Shown piece after piece: positions 1 through 11,517 of a stretch of 64,000 nt of DNA (its first letter is position 1; each line of letters starts with the position of its first letter). A program made the position numbers and the translations under genes. This DNA comes from Brevundimonas bullata. GTDB taxonomy: Bacteria; Pseudomonadota; Alphaproteobacteria; Caulobacterales; Caulobacteraceae. The DNA lies in NCBI RefSeq assembly GCF_003350205.1, contig NZ_QLLC01000011.1, forward strand, positions 41,980 through 105,979, given 5' to 3'. The notes beneath the pieces are model-generated. The model did not search any database. It was given only the letters and a program-made list of their open reading frames with translations, and had not been told where the DNA came from.

Positions 1-2082
<2,082 letters not shown>

Positions 2083-2171
2083 TTCGATCTCGGGAAGGGC
2101 AGGCGCCCGTCGTTCCTAGATCGTGGGAGGGGTGGGGACAACCGTTGACGCAGCGTCAGGCCGACGATTGC

Positions 2172-3017
2172 TCAGCTTTGTGGCAATAGCCCCGTACGCT
2201 CGATCTCGACAGGGCCGGTCATGAAGACGTGGCCGGACGCCTCGTCCCAGTCGATGGTCAGTTCCCCGCCGTCGACCACGACGGTCGCCTTGCGGTCGGT
2301 CAGGCCGCGTCGGGCGGTCGCCACCAAGGCGGCGCAGGCGCCGGTGCCGCAGGCCAGGGTCAGCCCCGCGCCGCGCTCCCAGACCCGCAGCCGGATATGA
2401 TTGCGGTCGATGACCTTGGCGAAGCCGACGTTGACGCCTTCCGGGAACAGCGGGTGATGCTCGATCAACGAGCCCGAGCCGCGCACGAAGGCGTCGTCCT
2501 GCTGGTCGGTGAAGAAGACCACGTGCGGATTGCCCATGGAGACCGCGCCGGGCGTGTGCAGCAGCGGCGCATCAATTGGTCCGACCTGAAGTTCGATGCC
2601 GCGCGTGTCCATCTCCTCGGCCAGCGGGACCTCGGTCCAGTCGAGGCGGGGTTGGCCCATGTCCACCGTCACCTGATGATCGCCTGCCCGCCGCGCCGTC
2701 GTCGGTCCGGCGAGGGTGTCGATGATCACTTCTTCCTTGTCGGTGGCTTCCAGCAGCAGCCAGCCGACGCAGCGCAGGGCGTTGCCGCAGGTCTGCACCA
2801 TCGAGCCGTCGGCGTTCCATACGCGCATGAAGGCGTCCGCCGTCTCGGAAGGCTCGACGCCGATCAGTTGGTCGCAGCCCCCGGTCGGCGACGCGGGGTC
2901 GCACAGGGCGCGCACCTGATCCTCGGTCGGATGAAAGCCCTCCTCGAAGGCCTGGACGACGATGAAGGCGTTTCCGGCGCCGTTCATGCGGATATAGGGG
3001 CGGGGCGTGTGGCTCAT
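2172..3017 (-). CDS. dapF: Diaminopimelate epimerase
   Basis: It interconverts LL- and meso-diaminopimelate for lysine and peptidoglycan synthesis in the cytoplasm. The two catalytic cysteines are visible in TCGNALRC and ACGTGACA (Cys77 and Cys223 from the chosen start). Length is normal at 281 aa. An in-frame ATG at 3029 would add four residues; I prefer 3017 because GAAGG lies five bases before it, while the upstream ATG has no clear ribosome-binding site. The N-terminal motif reads GNAF instead of the commoner GNDF. The gene diverges from the K+ channel gene, leaving only about 50 bp for both promoters. Confidence 0.96.
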   Translation of the reverse strand: MSHTPRPYIRMNGAGNAFIVVQAFEEGFHPTEDQVRALCDPASPTGGCDQLIGVEPSETADAFMRVWNADGSMVQTCGNALRCVGWLLLEATDKEEVIIDTLAGPTTARRAGDHQVTVDMGQPRLDWTEVPLAEEMDTRGIELQVGPIDAPLLHTPGAVSMGNPHVVFFTDQQDDAFVRGSGSLIEHHPLFPEGVNVGFAKVIDRNHIRLRVWERGAGLTLACGTGACAALVATARRGLTDRKATVVVDGGELTIDWDEASGHVFMTGPVEIERTGLLPQS

Positions 3018-3066
3018 GACGGCCTTCATATAGGATTTCTCGCCAGTTCATGTATCGCTGGCGTCG

Positions 3067-3870
3067 ATGACGTCCGAACACAGCGACAGCGGCAAACACC
3101 AGGGTCTGAGGCTGAGGGCGCGGCTACGCTATCTCTATCACGGGACCCAGCCCAAGGCGGTCAAGTTCCGCCTGATGGTCATCGTCATCGACATCGCCAT
3201 CATCGGCTTCTTCCTGGCCACGCCGATCCTGAAGGAGGCGGGCTGGGTCTTCTACGTCGCCGACTATGTCGTCGCCACCATCCTGGGCCTGGACCTGGCG
3301 GCGCGGGCCTATGCCTATTCCGACATCAAGGACTGGCTGAAGCGGCCGATTGTCTGGATCGACCTGTTCGTCCTGGCCACCCTGCTCTTCCCGGTCTGGC
3401 TGGCCAACCTCGGCTTCCTGCGGCTGCTGCGATTGTGGAGCCTGCTGAACAGCGACCTGTTCTGGCGCACCATCGGTCGCCGGTTCGACGACACGCGGGT
3501 CGAGGAAATCACCCGAGCCCTGGCCGCTCTGATCACCTTCGTCTTCGTCGTGACCGGCTTCGTCTATGCCTATTTCCGGGGCAAGGCCGAGCACATCAAC
3601 GGCTATCTGGACGCCCTCTATTTCACTGTGGCGACGCTGACGACCACAGGGTTCGGCGACATCACCCTGCCGGGCAACGGAGGGCGGGTCGTCTCCATCA
3701 TCGTCATGCTGGTGGGCATCACCCTGTTCATCCGCCTGGCCCAGACCCTGATCCGGCCGCACAAGGTCAAGTTCCCCTGCCCCGTCTGCGGCCTGCAGAA
3801 GCACGACCCCGACGCTGTCCACTGCAAGGCCTGCGGCGAGATTCTGTGCATCCCGGACGACGGCGCCTGA
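3067..3870 (+). CDS. Voltage-gated-type potassium channel with C-terminal zinc ribbon
   Basis: Membrane segments fall at about 35-53, 62-80, 96-112 and 114-128, then a pore helix and a TTTGFGD selectivity filter (192-198), then a last helix (about 205-225). This is the Kv-like six-helix layout with a shortened, weakly charged S4 (two Arg in the LRLLRLW stretch), so voltage sensing is uncertain. After the last helix there is a small zinc-ribbon-like module, CPVC (238-241) and CKAC (253-256), in place of the usual RCK domain. I infer K+ conductance across the inner membrane, with the ribbon binding metal or mediating assembly or regulation. It diverges from dapF. Confidence 0.85.
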   Translation: MTSEHSDSGKHQGLRLRARLRYLYHGTQPKAVKFRLMVIVIDIAIIGFFLATPILKEAGWVFYVADYVVATILGLDLAARAYAYSDIKDWLKRPIVWIDLFVLATLLFPVWLANLGFLRLLRLWSLLNSDLFWRTIGRRFDDTRVEEITRALAALITFVFVVTGFVYAYFRGKAEHINGYLDALYFTVATLTTTGFGDITLPGNGGRVVSIIVMLVGITLFIRLAQTLIRPHKVKFPCPVCGLQKHDPDAVHCKACGEILCIPDDGA

Positions 3871-3987
3871 TCGCCCTGCGACCAAAGATGACAGGCTTGT
3901 AAGATTTCCGCCGCTTGCCGCCGCCGTCGCCTCTCGCCAAGGTGCCGACAAATTTCGTTGGGGCCCAATTCTGTTGGGAATGAAAAC

Positions 3988-6165
3988 ATGATCCGCACTC
4001 TGGCGTCCGCCGCCGCCCTTCTTCTCGCCGCCGGAGCCGCACCCGTCGCCATGGCCCATTCGTCTGAAACGCCCGCCGCCGCCGCATCCACGCCGGGCTT
4101 TGCGACCAGCGAGGCGACCGACCCCTATATCTGGCTGGAAGAGGTCGAGGGCGAGCGCGCCATGGACTGGGTCAAGGCCCACAACGCGACCTCGCTGGGC
4201 ACGCTGCAAGGCGACCCGCGCTATGAAACCCTGCACCAGCAGGCCCTGGACATCGTCCAGTCGCGCGACCGCATCCCCTCGCCGGGCTTCACCCACGACG
4301 GCCACGTCGACAACTTCTGGCAGGACGCCGAGCACGTGCGCGGCATCTGGCGCCGCACGACTCTGGACTCCTATCGCACCGACGCCCCGACCTGGGAGAC
4401 CATCCTCGACATCGACGCTCTGTCGGCCGCCGAGGGCAAGAACTGGGTCTATAAGGGCGCGACCTGCCTGGCGCCCGAGGAACGCTACTGCCTGCTGTCC
4501 CTCTCCGACGGCGGCAAGGACGCGGTGACGATCCGCGAGTTCGACAGCGTGACCAAGACCTTCGTGGACGGCGGTTTCAACCTGCCGGAATCCAAGGGCG
4601 GCGTGACATGGATCGACAAGGACACGGTCCTGATCTCGCGCGACTTCGGCGAGGGCTCGCTGACGGACTCGGGCTATCCGCGCACCGTCCGCCTGATGAA
4701 GCGCGGCCAGAGCGTCGATCAGGCGGTCGAGGTCTTCGCCGGCCAGAAGACCGACGTCTCCGTCTCCGGCTACACCCTGCGCGACGCGGACGGCGTGGTG
4801 CAGGCCGTGCTGCTCAACCGCGGGATCAACTTCTACGAAAGCGAAACCTGGCGCCTGAACGCCGACGGCACGACGACCCAGCTGGCCCTGCCGCTCAAGT
4901 CCAGCATCAACGCCCTGGTCGCCGGCCAGATGGTGGTGACGACGGATCAGGACTGGACCGCGCCCTCGGGTCAGGAATTCAAGACCGGCGACGTCATCGC
5001 CTGGAACCTGCAAGCCTGGCTGGCCGATCCCAAGACCCCCGCGCAACTGGTCATCCGTCCGGGCGAGCGCGAGGCGATCGAGGGCATCAACGCCACCCGC
5101 AACACCCTGGTCGTGGCGCTGTATGAAAACGTGCGCGGCTCAGTCTACGTCTATCGTCCGAACCCTGCTGGTGAATGGGCGCGTAACCGTCTGGACCTGC
5201 CGCAGAACGTCACCGTCGGCGTCGGCTCGGCCTCGGAACAGGACGACAAGATCTTCGTCAGCGTCGCCGGCTATCTGAACCCGTCCAGCCTCTATCTGGC
5301 TGATGCGGCGACCGGCGCGGTCAGCCTGACCAAGTCCCTGCCCGCCAAGTTCGACGCGACCGGCATGAAGGTGGATCAGTTCGAGGCCCGTTCGGCCGAC
5401 GGCACCATGATCCCCTATTTCGTCGTCCATAAGGACGCCATGGCCATGGACGGGTCCAACCCAACGCTGCTCTACGGCTACGGCGGCTTCCAGTCGTCGC
5501 TGCTGCCGGGCTATTCGCCGACGGTCGGCAAGCTGTGGCTGGAGCGCGGCGGCGTCTATGTCATCGCCAATACGCGCGGCGGCGGCGAGTTCGGACCCAA
5601 GTGGCACCAGGCGGCCCAGCAGGAAAACCGCCAGCGCGCCCACGAGGACTTCCAGGCCGTGGCCCAGGACCTGATCACGCGCGGCATCACCAGCCAGCCG
5701 CACCTCGGGATCATGGGTGGCTCGCAAGGCGGCCTGTTCATGGGGGCCATGCTGACCCAGCGCCCGGACCTGATCAACGCCGCCGTCATCCAGGTGCCCC
5801 TGTTCGACATGCTGCGCTTCCACAAGCTGCTGGCCGGCGCCTCGTGGATCGGCGAATACGGCAACCCGGACATCCCCGAACAGCGCGCCTGGATCGAGCA
5901 ATACTCGCCTTATCAGCGCCTGGCGGCGGGCCAGCCCTATCCCGAGGTCTTCATCCACACCTCGACCAAGGACGACCGCGTCCACCCCGGTCACGCCCGC
6001 AAGGCGGCGGCGCGTCTGGAGGAACTGGGCTACCCGGTCCTCTTCTATGAAAACACCGACGGCGGCCACGCCGCCGGCGCCAACCTGCGCGAAACGGCCC
6101 GCCGCATCGCGCTGGAATACACCTATCTGACGCGCCGCCTGATGGACGAACCGGCGAAGCCGTAA
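3988..6165 (+). CDS. Prolyl oligopeptidase family serine peptidase (S9A), exported, copy 1
   Basis: The 725-aa protein starts with a signal peptide (Ala-rich hydrophobic core ending near VAMAHS), so it should act in the periplasm on short peptides. An N-terminal beta-propeller is followed by an alpha/beta-hydrolase domain. The catalytic serine is in GGSQGG (Ser579), the aspartate in DDRVHPGH (about 662-663) and the histidine in DGGHAAG (His694). Start: a TTG at 3958 would place ten residues before the signal peptide, so the ATG at 3988 is chosen. The next gene is a diverged paralogue, and a palindromic repeat separates the two. Confidence 0.94.
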   Translation: MIRTLASAAALLLAAGAAPVAMAHSSETPAAAASTPGFATSEATDPYIWLEEVEGERAMDWVKAHNATSLGTLQGDPRYETLHQQALDIVQSRDRIPSPGFTHDGHVDNFWQDAEHVRGIWRRTTLDSYRTDAPTWETILDIDALSAAEGKNWVYKGATCLAPEERYCLLSLSDGGKDAVTIREFDSVTKTFVDGGFNLPESKGGVTWIDKDTVLISRDFGEGSLTDSGYPRTVRLMKRGQSVDQAVEVFAGQKTDVSVSGYTLRDADGVVQAVLLNRGINFYESETWRLNADGTTTQLALPLKSSINALVAGQMVVTTDQDWTAPSGQEFKTGDVIAWNLQAWLADPKTPAQLVIRPGEREAIEGINATRNTLVVALYENVRGSVYVYRPNPAGEWARNRLDLPQNVTVGVGSASEQDDKIFVSVAGYLNPSSLYLADAATGAVSLTKSLPAKFDATGMKVDQFEARSADGTMIPYFVVHKDAMAMDGSNPTLLYGYGGFQSSLLPGYSPTVGKLWLERGGVYVIANTRGGGEFGPKWHQAAQQENRQRAHEDFQAVAQDLITRGITSQPHLGIMGGSQGGLFMGAMLTQRPDLINAAVIQVPLFDMLRFHKLLAGASWIGEYGNPDIPEQRAWIEQYSPYQRLAAGQPYPEVFIHTSTKDDRVHPGHARKAAARLEELGYPVLFYENTDGGHAAGANLRETARRIALEYTYLTRRLMDEPAKP

Positions 6166-6173
6166 CCCCTCCC

Positions 6174-6299
6174 CGCTCATCCCCGCGGAGGCGGGGACCC
6201 AGGTTTGAGCCTCACGCTCAGACCTGGGATACGAGCGAGCGTCACAGCGGCGGCTGGTTGAGCCAAAGTTCTGGGTCCCCGCCTCCGCGGGGATGAGCG
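6174..6299. repeat. Inverted repeat pair (CGCTCATCCC family) between the two prolyl oligopeptidases
   Basis: A 29-base arm at 6174-6202 recurs as an exact reverse complement at 6271-6299, with about 68 bases between. Each arm is itself palindromic (CCCCGC-GGAG-GCGGGG). The layout matches REP-doublet (REPIN-like) elements. Related copies are at 15175-15286 and 24437-24465. It could also fold as an mRNA hairpin between the two genes. Confidence 0.85.
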
Positions 6300-6308
6300 G
6301 AGAAAATC

Positions 6309-8504
6309 ATGAAGTCCCTGTTCCTGTCCGCCGCCCTGCCGGTGCTTATCCTCGCCGCGGGTCCCGCCCTGGCCCTGGCGCCGACCGACCCGACCGCCGC
6401 CGCCGCGACCAATCCCCCGCCGCACTTCCCGCGCGACCTGTCGCCCGAGGGGGTCAAGGCCGCCGACGATCACCTGGCGCTGGAAGAGGTGGACGGGGCC
6501 GAGGCGCGGGCCTTCGTCGCCGCTTCGAACGAGAAGGCGTTGGCCGCCCTGACCGGCGACCGCCGCTACGAGCCCTTCCGCCAGCAGGCCGAGGCTATCC
6601 TGACGGCCACCGACCGCATTCCCGGCGTCAACTTCCTGGGCGAAGGCCTCGGCAACTTCTGGCAGGACGCAGCCAATCCCAAGGGCGTCTGGCGTCGCAC
6701 GACCCTTGACAGCTATCGCACCGCCCAGCCCCAGTGGGAGACGCTGATCGACATCGACGCCCTGGCCAAGGCTGAGGGCCGCGACTGGGTGTTCAAGGGC
6801 GCCGACTGCCTGGCCCCGGACGAGACCCGCTGCCTGATCAACCTGTCGGACGGCGGCAAGGACGCCGTGACAGTCCGCGAGTTCGACCTGACGACCAAGA
6901 CCTTCGTCGAGAACGGTTTCGTCATCCCCGAAGGCAAGCACCGCCTGACCTGGCTGGATCGCGACACCCTGCTGATCGCCACCGACTTCGGTCCCAACAC
7001 CATGACGGAGTCGGGCTATCCCTTCATCGTCAAATCCCTGAAGCGCGGGCAGCCTCTGGCCCAGGCGACCGAGGTCTATCGCGGCCAGCAGTCCGACGGC
7101 GGCTACGGCGTCTCGCCCATGGTCTTCCGTGATAAGGCCGGCGCGGTCGAGGCCGTCCTGTTCAGCCGCCCGCTGGACACCTTCCGCTCGGAAATCTGGC
7201 GTCTGGCGGACGGCAAGCCGGTCAAGCTGAACCTGCCGGAACGCGTCGCTGTCGAAGGCGTCATGGCCGGCAATCTGATCTTCTCGCCGGATCAGGCCTG
7301 GAGCTTCGACGGTCAGGACTATGCCGCCGGTTCCCTGCTGTCCCTGCCGCTCGGGGTTCTGGGACCTGTCCGGCTCGATATCGCCATCGGCGCCCAGCGG
7401 GCGACCGTCTTCACGCCTTCGCCGCGCCAGTCGCTGCAAAACGTGACGGTCTTCTCTGACAGCATCGTCACGGTGATCGCCGACAACGTCGTCGGCACGC
7501 TGAAGCGCTTCACCCCGAGCGCGAACGGCTGGACCGTGACCGAACTGGCCGTCCCCGCCAACAGCGCTGTGGGTCTGGGCGACAGCTCCAAGTCGAAGGG
7601 CCAGGTCTTCGTCTCGACGCAGGGCTTCCTGACGCCGCCGACCCTCAGCCTGGCCGACGTCGCCGCCGCCGCCCTGACCGAGCTGAAGTCGGCCCCGGCC
7701 AAGTTCGACGCCTCGACCCATGTGGTCGAGCAGTTCGAGGCGACCTCGAGCGACGGGACGAAGATCCCCTACTTCGTCACCCGGCCCAGGGACCTGGCGA
7801 TGGACGGGACCGGCCCGACCATCCTGTTCGGCTACGGCGGCTTCCAGGCCAGCTTCCCGCCCGCCTACAAGCCCGAGATGGGCAAGCTCTGGCTCGAAAA
7901 CGGCGGCGTCTTCGTCCAGGCCAATATCCGCGGCGGCGGCGAGTTCGGTCCCGCCTGGCACCAGGCGGCCCTGCGTGAGGACCGCCAGCGCGCCTTCGAC
8001 GACTTCGCCGCCGTGGCCCGCGATCTGGAACAGCGCAAGATCACCAGCCCGCGCCACCTGGGCATCTATGGCCGCTCGAACGGCGGGGTCCTGACGAGCG
8101 TGTCGATCACCCAGCACCCGGAACTGTTCAATGCGGCGGTGATCGAGAGCCCGCTGATCGACATGCTGCGCTATCAGGACCTGCCCGCCGGCGCCTCGTG
8201 GATCGGCGAATACGGCGATCCGCGCATCCCCGCCGACGCCGAATTCATCGCCCGCTACTCGGCCTATCAGCAGCTGCGGCCCGAGGCGAAGTACCCGCGC
8301 GTCTACATCACCACCAATACGCGCGACGACCGGGTCCACCCCGGCCACGCCCGCAAGTTCGCCGCGCGCCTGGGCGAGCAGGGCCATGACCACCTCTATT
8401 TCGAGGACACGGCCGGCGGTCACTCCAACGACGCCGACCCGGTCGCCAACGCCCGCCGCTGGGCCCGGCACTACGTCTATCTCAGCCAGCAGTTGATGGA
8501 CTGA
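6309..8504 (+). CDS. Prolyl oligopeptidase family serine peptidase (S9A), exported, copy 2
   Basis: This 731-aa paralogue of the preceding gene has a signal peptide (hydrophobic residues 4-20, cleavage near ALA). Propeller and hydrolase domains align along the length, for example RRTTLDSYRT and SDGGKDAVT in both. The nucleophile sits in GRSNGG (Ser590) instead of the neighbour's GGSQGG, the acid in DDRVHPGH and the histidine in AGGHSND. The changed residues beside the serine and the sequence drift suggest the duplicate has a different peptide preference. GGAG lies about ten bases before the ATG. It probably shares a transcript with copy 1 unless the palindrome between them terminates it. Confidence 0.94.
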   Translation: MKSLFLSAALPVLILAAGPALALAPTDPTAAAATNPPPHFPRDLSPEGVKAADDHLALEEVDGAEARAFVAASNEKALAALTGDRRYEPFRQQAEAILTATDRIPGVNFLGEGLGNFWQDAANPKGVWRRTTLDSYRTAQPQWETLIDIDALAKAEGRDWVFKGADCLAPDETRCLINLSDGGKDAVTVREFDLTTKTFVENGFVIPEGKHRLTWLDRDTLLIATDFGPNTMTESGYPFIVKSLKRGQPLAQATEVYRGQQSDGGYGVSPMVFRDKAGAVEAVLFSRPLDTFRSEIWRLADGKPVKLNLPERVAVEGVMAGNLIFSPDQAWSFDGQDYAAGSLLSLPLGVLGPVRLDIAIGAQRATVFTPSPRQSLQNVTVFSDSIVTVIADNVVGTLKRFTPSANGWTVTELAVPANSAVGLGDSSKSKGQVFVSTQGFLTPPTLSLADVAAAALTELKSAPAKFDASTHVVEQFEATSSDGTKIPYFVTRPRDLAMDGTGPTILFGYGGFQASFPPAYKPEMGKLWLENGGVFVQANIRGGGEFGPAWHQAALREDRQRAFDDFAAVARDLEQRKITSPRHLGIYGRSNGGVLTSVSITQHPELFNAAVIESPLIDMLRYQDLPAGASWIGEYGDPRIPADAEFIARYSAYQQLRPEAKYPRVYITTNTRDDRVHPGHARKFAARLGEQGHDHLYFEDTAGGHSNDADPVANARRWARHYVYLSQQLMD

Positions 8505-8512
8505 GCCCGCGC

Positions 8513-8614
8513 GTCATCCCGGAAGCGGCGCAGCCGCTATCCGGGACCGCTAGGGGCGCTGACGTCTGCGTCTTGGGCGGTCCCGGCTCTCCGCTTCGCT
8601 GCGGCCGGGATGAC
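8513..8614. repeat. Inverted repeat pair (GTCATCCCGG family)
   Basis: Arms at 8513-8550 and 8577-8614 are imperfect reverse complements beginning GTCATCCCGG and ending CCGGGATGAC. The unit lies just after the second prolyl oligopeptidase stop codon and may act as a transcription barrier or a dispersed REP-like element. Confidence 0.75.
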
Positions 8615-8627
8615 GTGAAGGGAGCGC

Positions 8628-8657
8628 GGCCTCAAGCAGCCCGAAGGGCGATAGGCC
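8628..8657. repeat. 30-bp hairpin repeat, copy A (one mismatch to copies B and C)
   Basis: The element has outer arms GGCCT/AGGCC and an inner stem GCCC-GAA-GGGC. It matches copy B (36052-36081) except for one base and is the inverse of copy C (54498-54527). A diverged relative is at 58696-58742. Confidence 0.8.
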
Positions 8658-8720
8658 AAGGATAATGTCCTTCACGGTTTTATGAGCGGCGCGGACGGAT
8701 CGAGGGGCTAGGATCGCCAG

Positions 8721-9476
8721 ATGACGGCACGGGGTTCGATCAGGTTTGGGGTGATGGCGGCGGCCCTCGCGGGCGTCGGCCTTCTGACCGCCGCGGCCTC
8801 GCCGCCGCGCGAGCGCGACGCGACGGTCCAGCCGGTGGTGGTCGAGCTGTTCACCGCCCAGGGCTGCTCCGGCTGCCCCGACGCCAACCGCACCCTGGAG
8901 GCAGTGGCCAATGAGCCAGGCGTCATCGCCCTGACCTACGGCGTGGGTTACTGGGATTATCTCGGCTGGTCCGACACCTTCGCCAAACCCGAGTTCGCCG
9001 CCCGTCAGCAGGCCTATCGTCAGGCGCTGAGGTTGAGGAACGTCTCGACGCCCCAGGTGGTGATCGACGGTCGTCGTCACCTGTCGGGGGCCCGCCCGCC
9101 TGAGCTTCAGGCCGCCATCGACGCCGAGGCCGCCGCCCGCCTGTGGCCGCCCGAGATCGAGTTCCGCGAAACCGGCGACCGGGTCGGCGTCGGCTCGGGC
9201 CGACCCCCCGTCGGCGGCGCCGAGGTCATGGCCGTGGTCTATCAACCTGGCCTGCAGACGGTCGAGGTCAAACAGGGCGACAATCGCGGCCAGGCCGTGC
9301 GCCACGTCAATGTGGTGCGCGAAATACGACGACTGGGCGACTGGACCGGGCGTCCGGTTCTTTTTGCTCTTCCGGCCGATTCCGCCTCTGAAGACAACGT
9401 CGTAGTGCTGGTTCAGGCCAAGACGGACCGCCGCATTCTGTCGGCGGCTCGTCGGTCGGAACCGAGGGCCGATTGA
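8721..9476 (+). CDS. DUF1223 family thioredoxin-fold protein, exported
   Basis: This 251-aa protein has an N-terminal hydrophobic signal (about residues 11-27) and the DUF1223 hallmark VELFTAQGCSGCP, with a CxxC-like pair (Cys49, Cys52) at the thioredoxin position, followed by GVGYWDYLGW and VSTPQVVIDG. The family is related to thioredoxins and is usually periplasmic or membrane-anchored; its substrate is unknown. It stands alone between a repeat cluster and kup. Confidence 0.88.
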   Translation: MTARGSIRFGVMAAALAGVGLLTAAASPPRERDATVQPVVVELFTAQGCSGCPDANRTLEAVANEPGVIALTYGVGYWDYLGWSDTFAKPEFAARQQAYRQALRLRNVSTPQVVIDGRRHLSGARPPELQAAIDAEAAARLWPPEIEFRETGDRVGVGSGRPPVGGAEVMAVVYQPGLQTVEVKQGDNRGQAVRHVNVVREIRRLGDWTGRPVLFALPADSASEDNVVVLVQAKTDRRILSAARRSEPRAD

Positions 9477-9549
9477 ACCGCTGACGGAAAGCGGTTAAAG
9501 GCCCGCCGCTCTTGATGGGCGCGCCCTTCGCGCGACCCGGAGGTTATGC

Positions 9550-11517
9550 ATGGCTGGGGACACGCCCCGTGGCGACGTGAACGCGTCCGCCGCAAACGCT
9601 TCCGAACAACCGAACGCCGGGACTCCCTCTCCGCCCCACCAGGGCGCAGGGCACGGCAAGGCGACGCATCGCGCCCTGATTCTGGGCGCCATCGGCGTGG
9701 TCTTCGGCGACATCGGCACCAGTCCGATCTACGCCCTGCGCGAGGCCATCGGCCACGCCCAGAAGGGCGTCGGCGGCGAACTGGCCATCATCGGCGTGGT
9801 CTCCCTGGCCTTCTGGGCCCTGATGATCGTGGTGACGTTCAAATACGTCATGTTCCTGATGCGGGCCGACAACAAGGGCGAGGGCGGCACCCTGTCGCTG
9901 ATGGCCCTGGCCCAGCATGCGGTCGGCCGACGCAGCGCCTGGCTGTTCATTCTCGGCGTCTGCGGCGCGGCCCTGTTCTACAGCGACGGCGTCATCACCC
10001 CGGCCATCTCGGTGCTGTCGGCGGTCGAGGGTCTGAAGGACGCGCCGGGCCTGAACGGCGAGCTGGACCCCTTCATCCTGCCGATCTCGGCGGGCATCCT
10101 GATCGCCCTGTTCATGGTCCAGTCGCGCGGCACCGCCGGTCTGGCCAAGTTCTTCGGCCCCATCACCGCCGTCTGGTTCCTCAGCCTGGGCGTGATGGGT
10201 CTGATGCACATTTTCGACGACATCTCGATCCTGCGCGCCCTGTCGCCGACCTATGGCGTCCAGCTGCTGCTCAAGGACGGCTTCCTCGGCTTCGTCATCC
10301 TCGGCAGCGTCTTCCTGGCCGTCACGGGGGCCGAGGCCCTCTATGCGGACATGGGTCATTTCGGCAAGGCGCCGATTCGTCAGGGCTGGCTGTTCGTGGT
10401 CCTGCCCTGTCTGACGCTCAACTATCTGGGCCAGGGCGCCTTCCTGCTGGCCAACCCCGGCGCGGCCGACAACCCGTTCTGGAACATGGTGCCGCAGATG
10501 GTCTACTGGCCCATGCTGATCCTGGCCACGGCGGCCACGGTCATCGCCAGCCAGGCCGTCATCACCGGCGCCTTCTCGGTGACGCAACAGGCGGTCCAGC
10601 TGGGCCTGCTGCCGCGCATCGACATCCGCAACACCTCCGAGACCCTGGCCGGCCAGATCTATGTCCCGGCGGTCAACAGCCTGCTGATGATCGGGGTGCT
10701 GTTCCTGCTGCTGACCTTCCAGTCGTCGCATAATCTGACGGCGGCCTACGGCGTGGCCGTGACCGGCACCATGCTGGTCAATACCCTCATGGCCTGGTCG
10801 GTTGTGACCAAGAAGTGGAAGTGGCCGATGTGGGCGGTGCTGGGCACCCTGGTTCCCTTCGGCTTCATCGACGGCGTCTTCCTGACCTCCAACCTGCTCA
10901 AGATTCCGGACGGCGCCTGGATGCCGCTGGTTCTGGGCGGCGGCCTGGTGCTGATCATGTGGACGTGGGTGCGCGGCACCCAGATCCTGACCGAGAAGAC
11001 CCGCAAGGACAGTCTGCCTCTCACCGACCTGATCGAGATGCTGAAGGCCCGTCCGCCGCACCGGGCGCCGGGCACGGCCATCTTCCTGACCTCGGACCCC
11101 GAGGTCGCGCCGGTGGCCCTGATGCACAACCTGAAGCACAACAAGGTGCTGCACGAGAAGAACGTCATCCTGACGGTCCACACCGCCGACCGCCCGCGCG
11201 TGTCCGACAGCCAGCGGGTGACGATGGAGCCGATCAGCGACGACTTCAAACGGCTGACCATCACCTACGGCTTCATGGAGACGCCGAACGTGCCGCGCGC
11301 GCTCGGCCTGTGCCGCAAGCAGGGGCTGAAGTTCGACATCATGTCGACCAGCTTCTTCCTGGGCCGTCGTTCCGTGGTCGCTTCCGCGCGTCAGGGGATG
11401 CCTCTCTGGCAGGACAAGCTGTTCATCTTCCTGATGCGCAACGCCGCCAATCCGACCGACTTCTTCCATATCCCGCCCGGCCGCGTGGTCGAGCTGGGCA
11501 CGCAGGTTTCCGTATGA
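9550..11517 (+). CDS. kup: KUP-family potassium uptake protein
   Basis: The protein is a 655-aa inner-membrane K+/H+ symporter. The family signature GDIGTSP is at residues 53-59, in the first of about twelve membrane segments, and a hydrophilic C-terminal domain begins near residue 480. GGAG lies seven bases before the ATG at 9550. About 40 hydrophilic residues precede the first membrane helix. Its stop codon overlaps the rsmB start by four bases (ATGA), so the two are translationally coupled. Confidence 0.96.
   Translation: MAGDTPRGDVNASAANASEQPNAGTPSPPHQGAGHGKATHRALILGAIGVVFGDIGTSPIYALREAIGHAQKGVGGELAIIGVVSLAFWALMIVVTFKYVMFLMRADNKGEGGTLSLMALAQHAVGRRSAWLFILGVCGAALFYSDGVITPAISVLSAVEGLKDAPGLNGELDPFILPISAGILIALFMVQSRGTAGLAKFFGPITAVWFLSLGVMGLMHIFDDISILRALSPTYGVQLLLKDGFLGFVILGSVFLAVTGAEALYADMGHFGKAPIRQGWLFVVLPCLTLNYLGQGAFLLANPGAADNPFWNMVPQMVYWPMLILATAATVIASQAVITGAFSVTQQAVQLGLLPRIDIRNTSETLAGQIYVPAVNSLLMIGVLFLLLTFQSSHNLTAAYGVAVTGTMLVNTLMAWSVVTKKWKWPMWAVLGTLVPFGFIDGVFLTSNLLKIPDGAWMPLVLGGGLVLIMWTWVRGTQILTEKTRKDSLPLTDLIEMLKARPPHRAPGTAIFLTSDPEVAPVALMHNLKHNKVLHEKNVILTVHTADRPRVSDSQRVTMEPISDDFKRLTITYGFMETPNVPRALGLCRKQGLKFDIMSTSFFLGRRSVVASARQGMPLWQDKLFIFLMRNAANPTDFFHIPPGRVVELGTQVSV

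Noticed and set aside
3958..3987. TTG start for the first prolyl oligopeptidase
   Set aside because: It would put ten residues before the signal peptide; the ATG at 3988 begins the signal directly.
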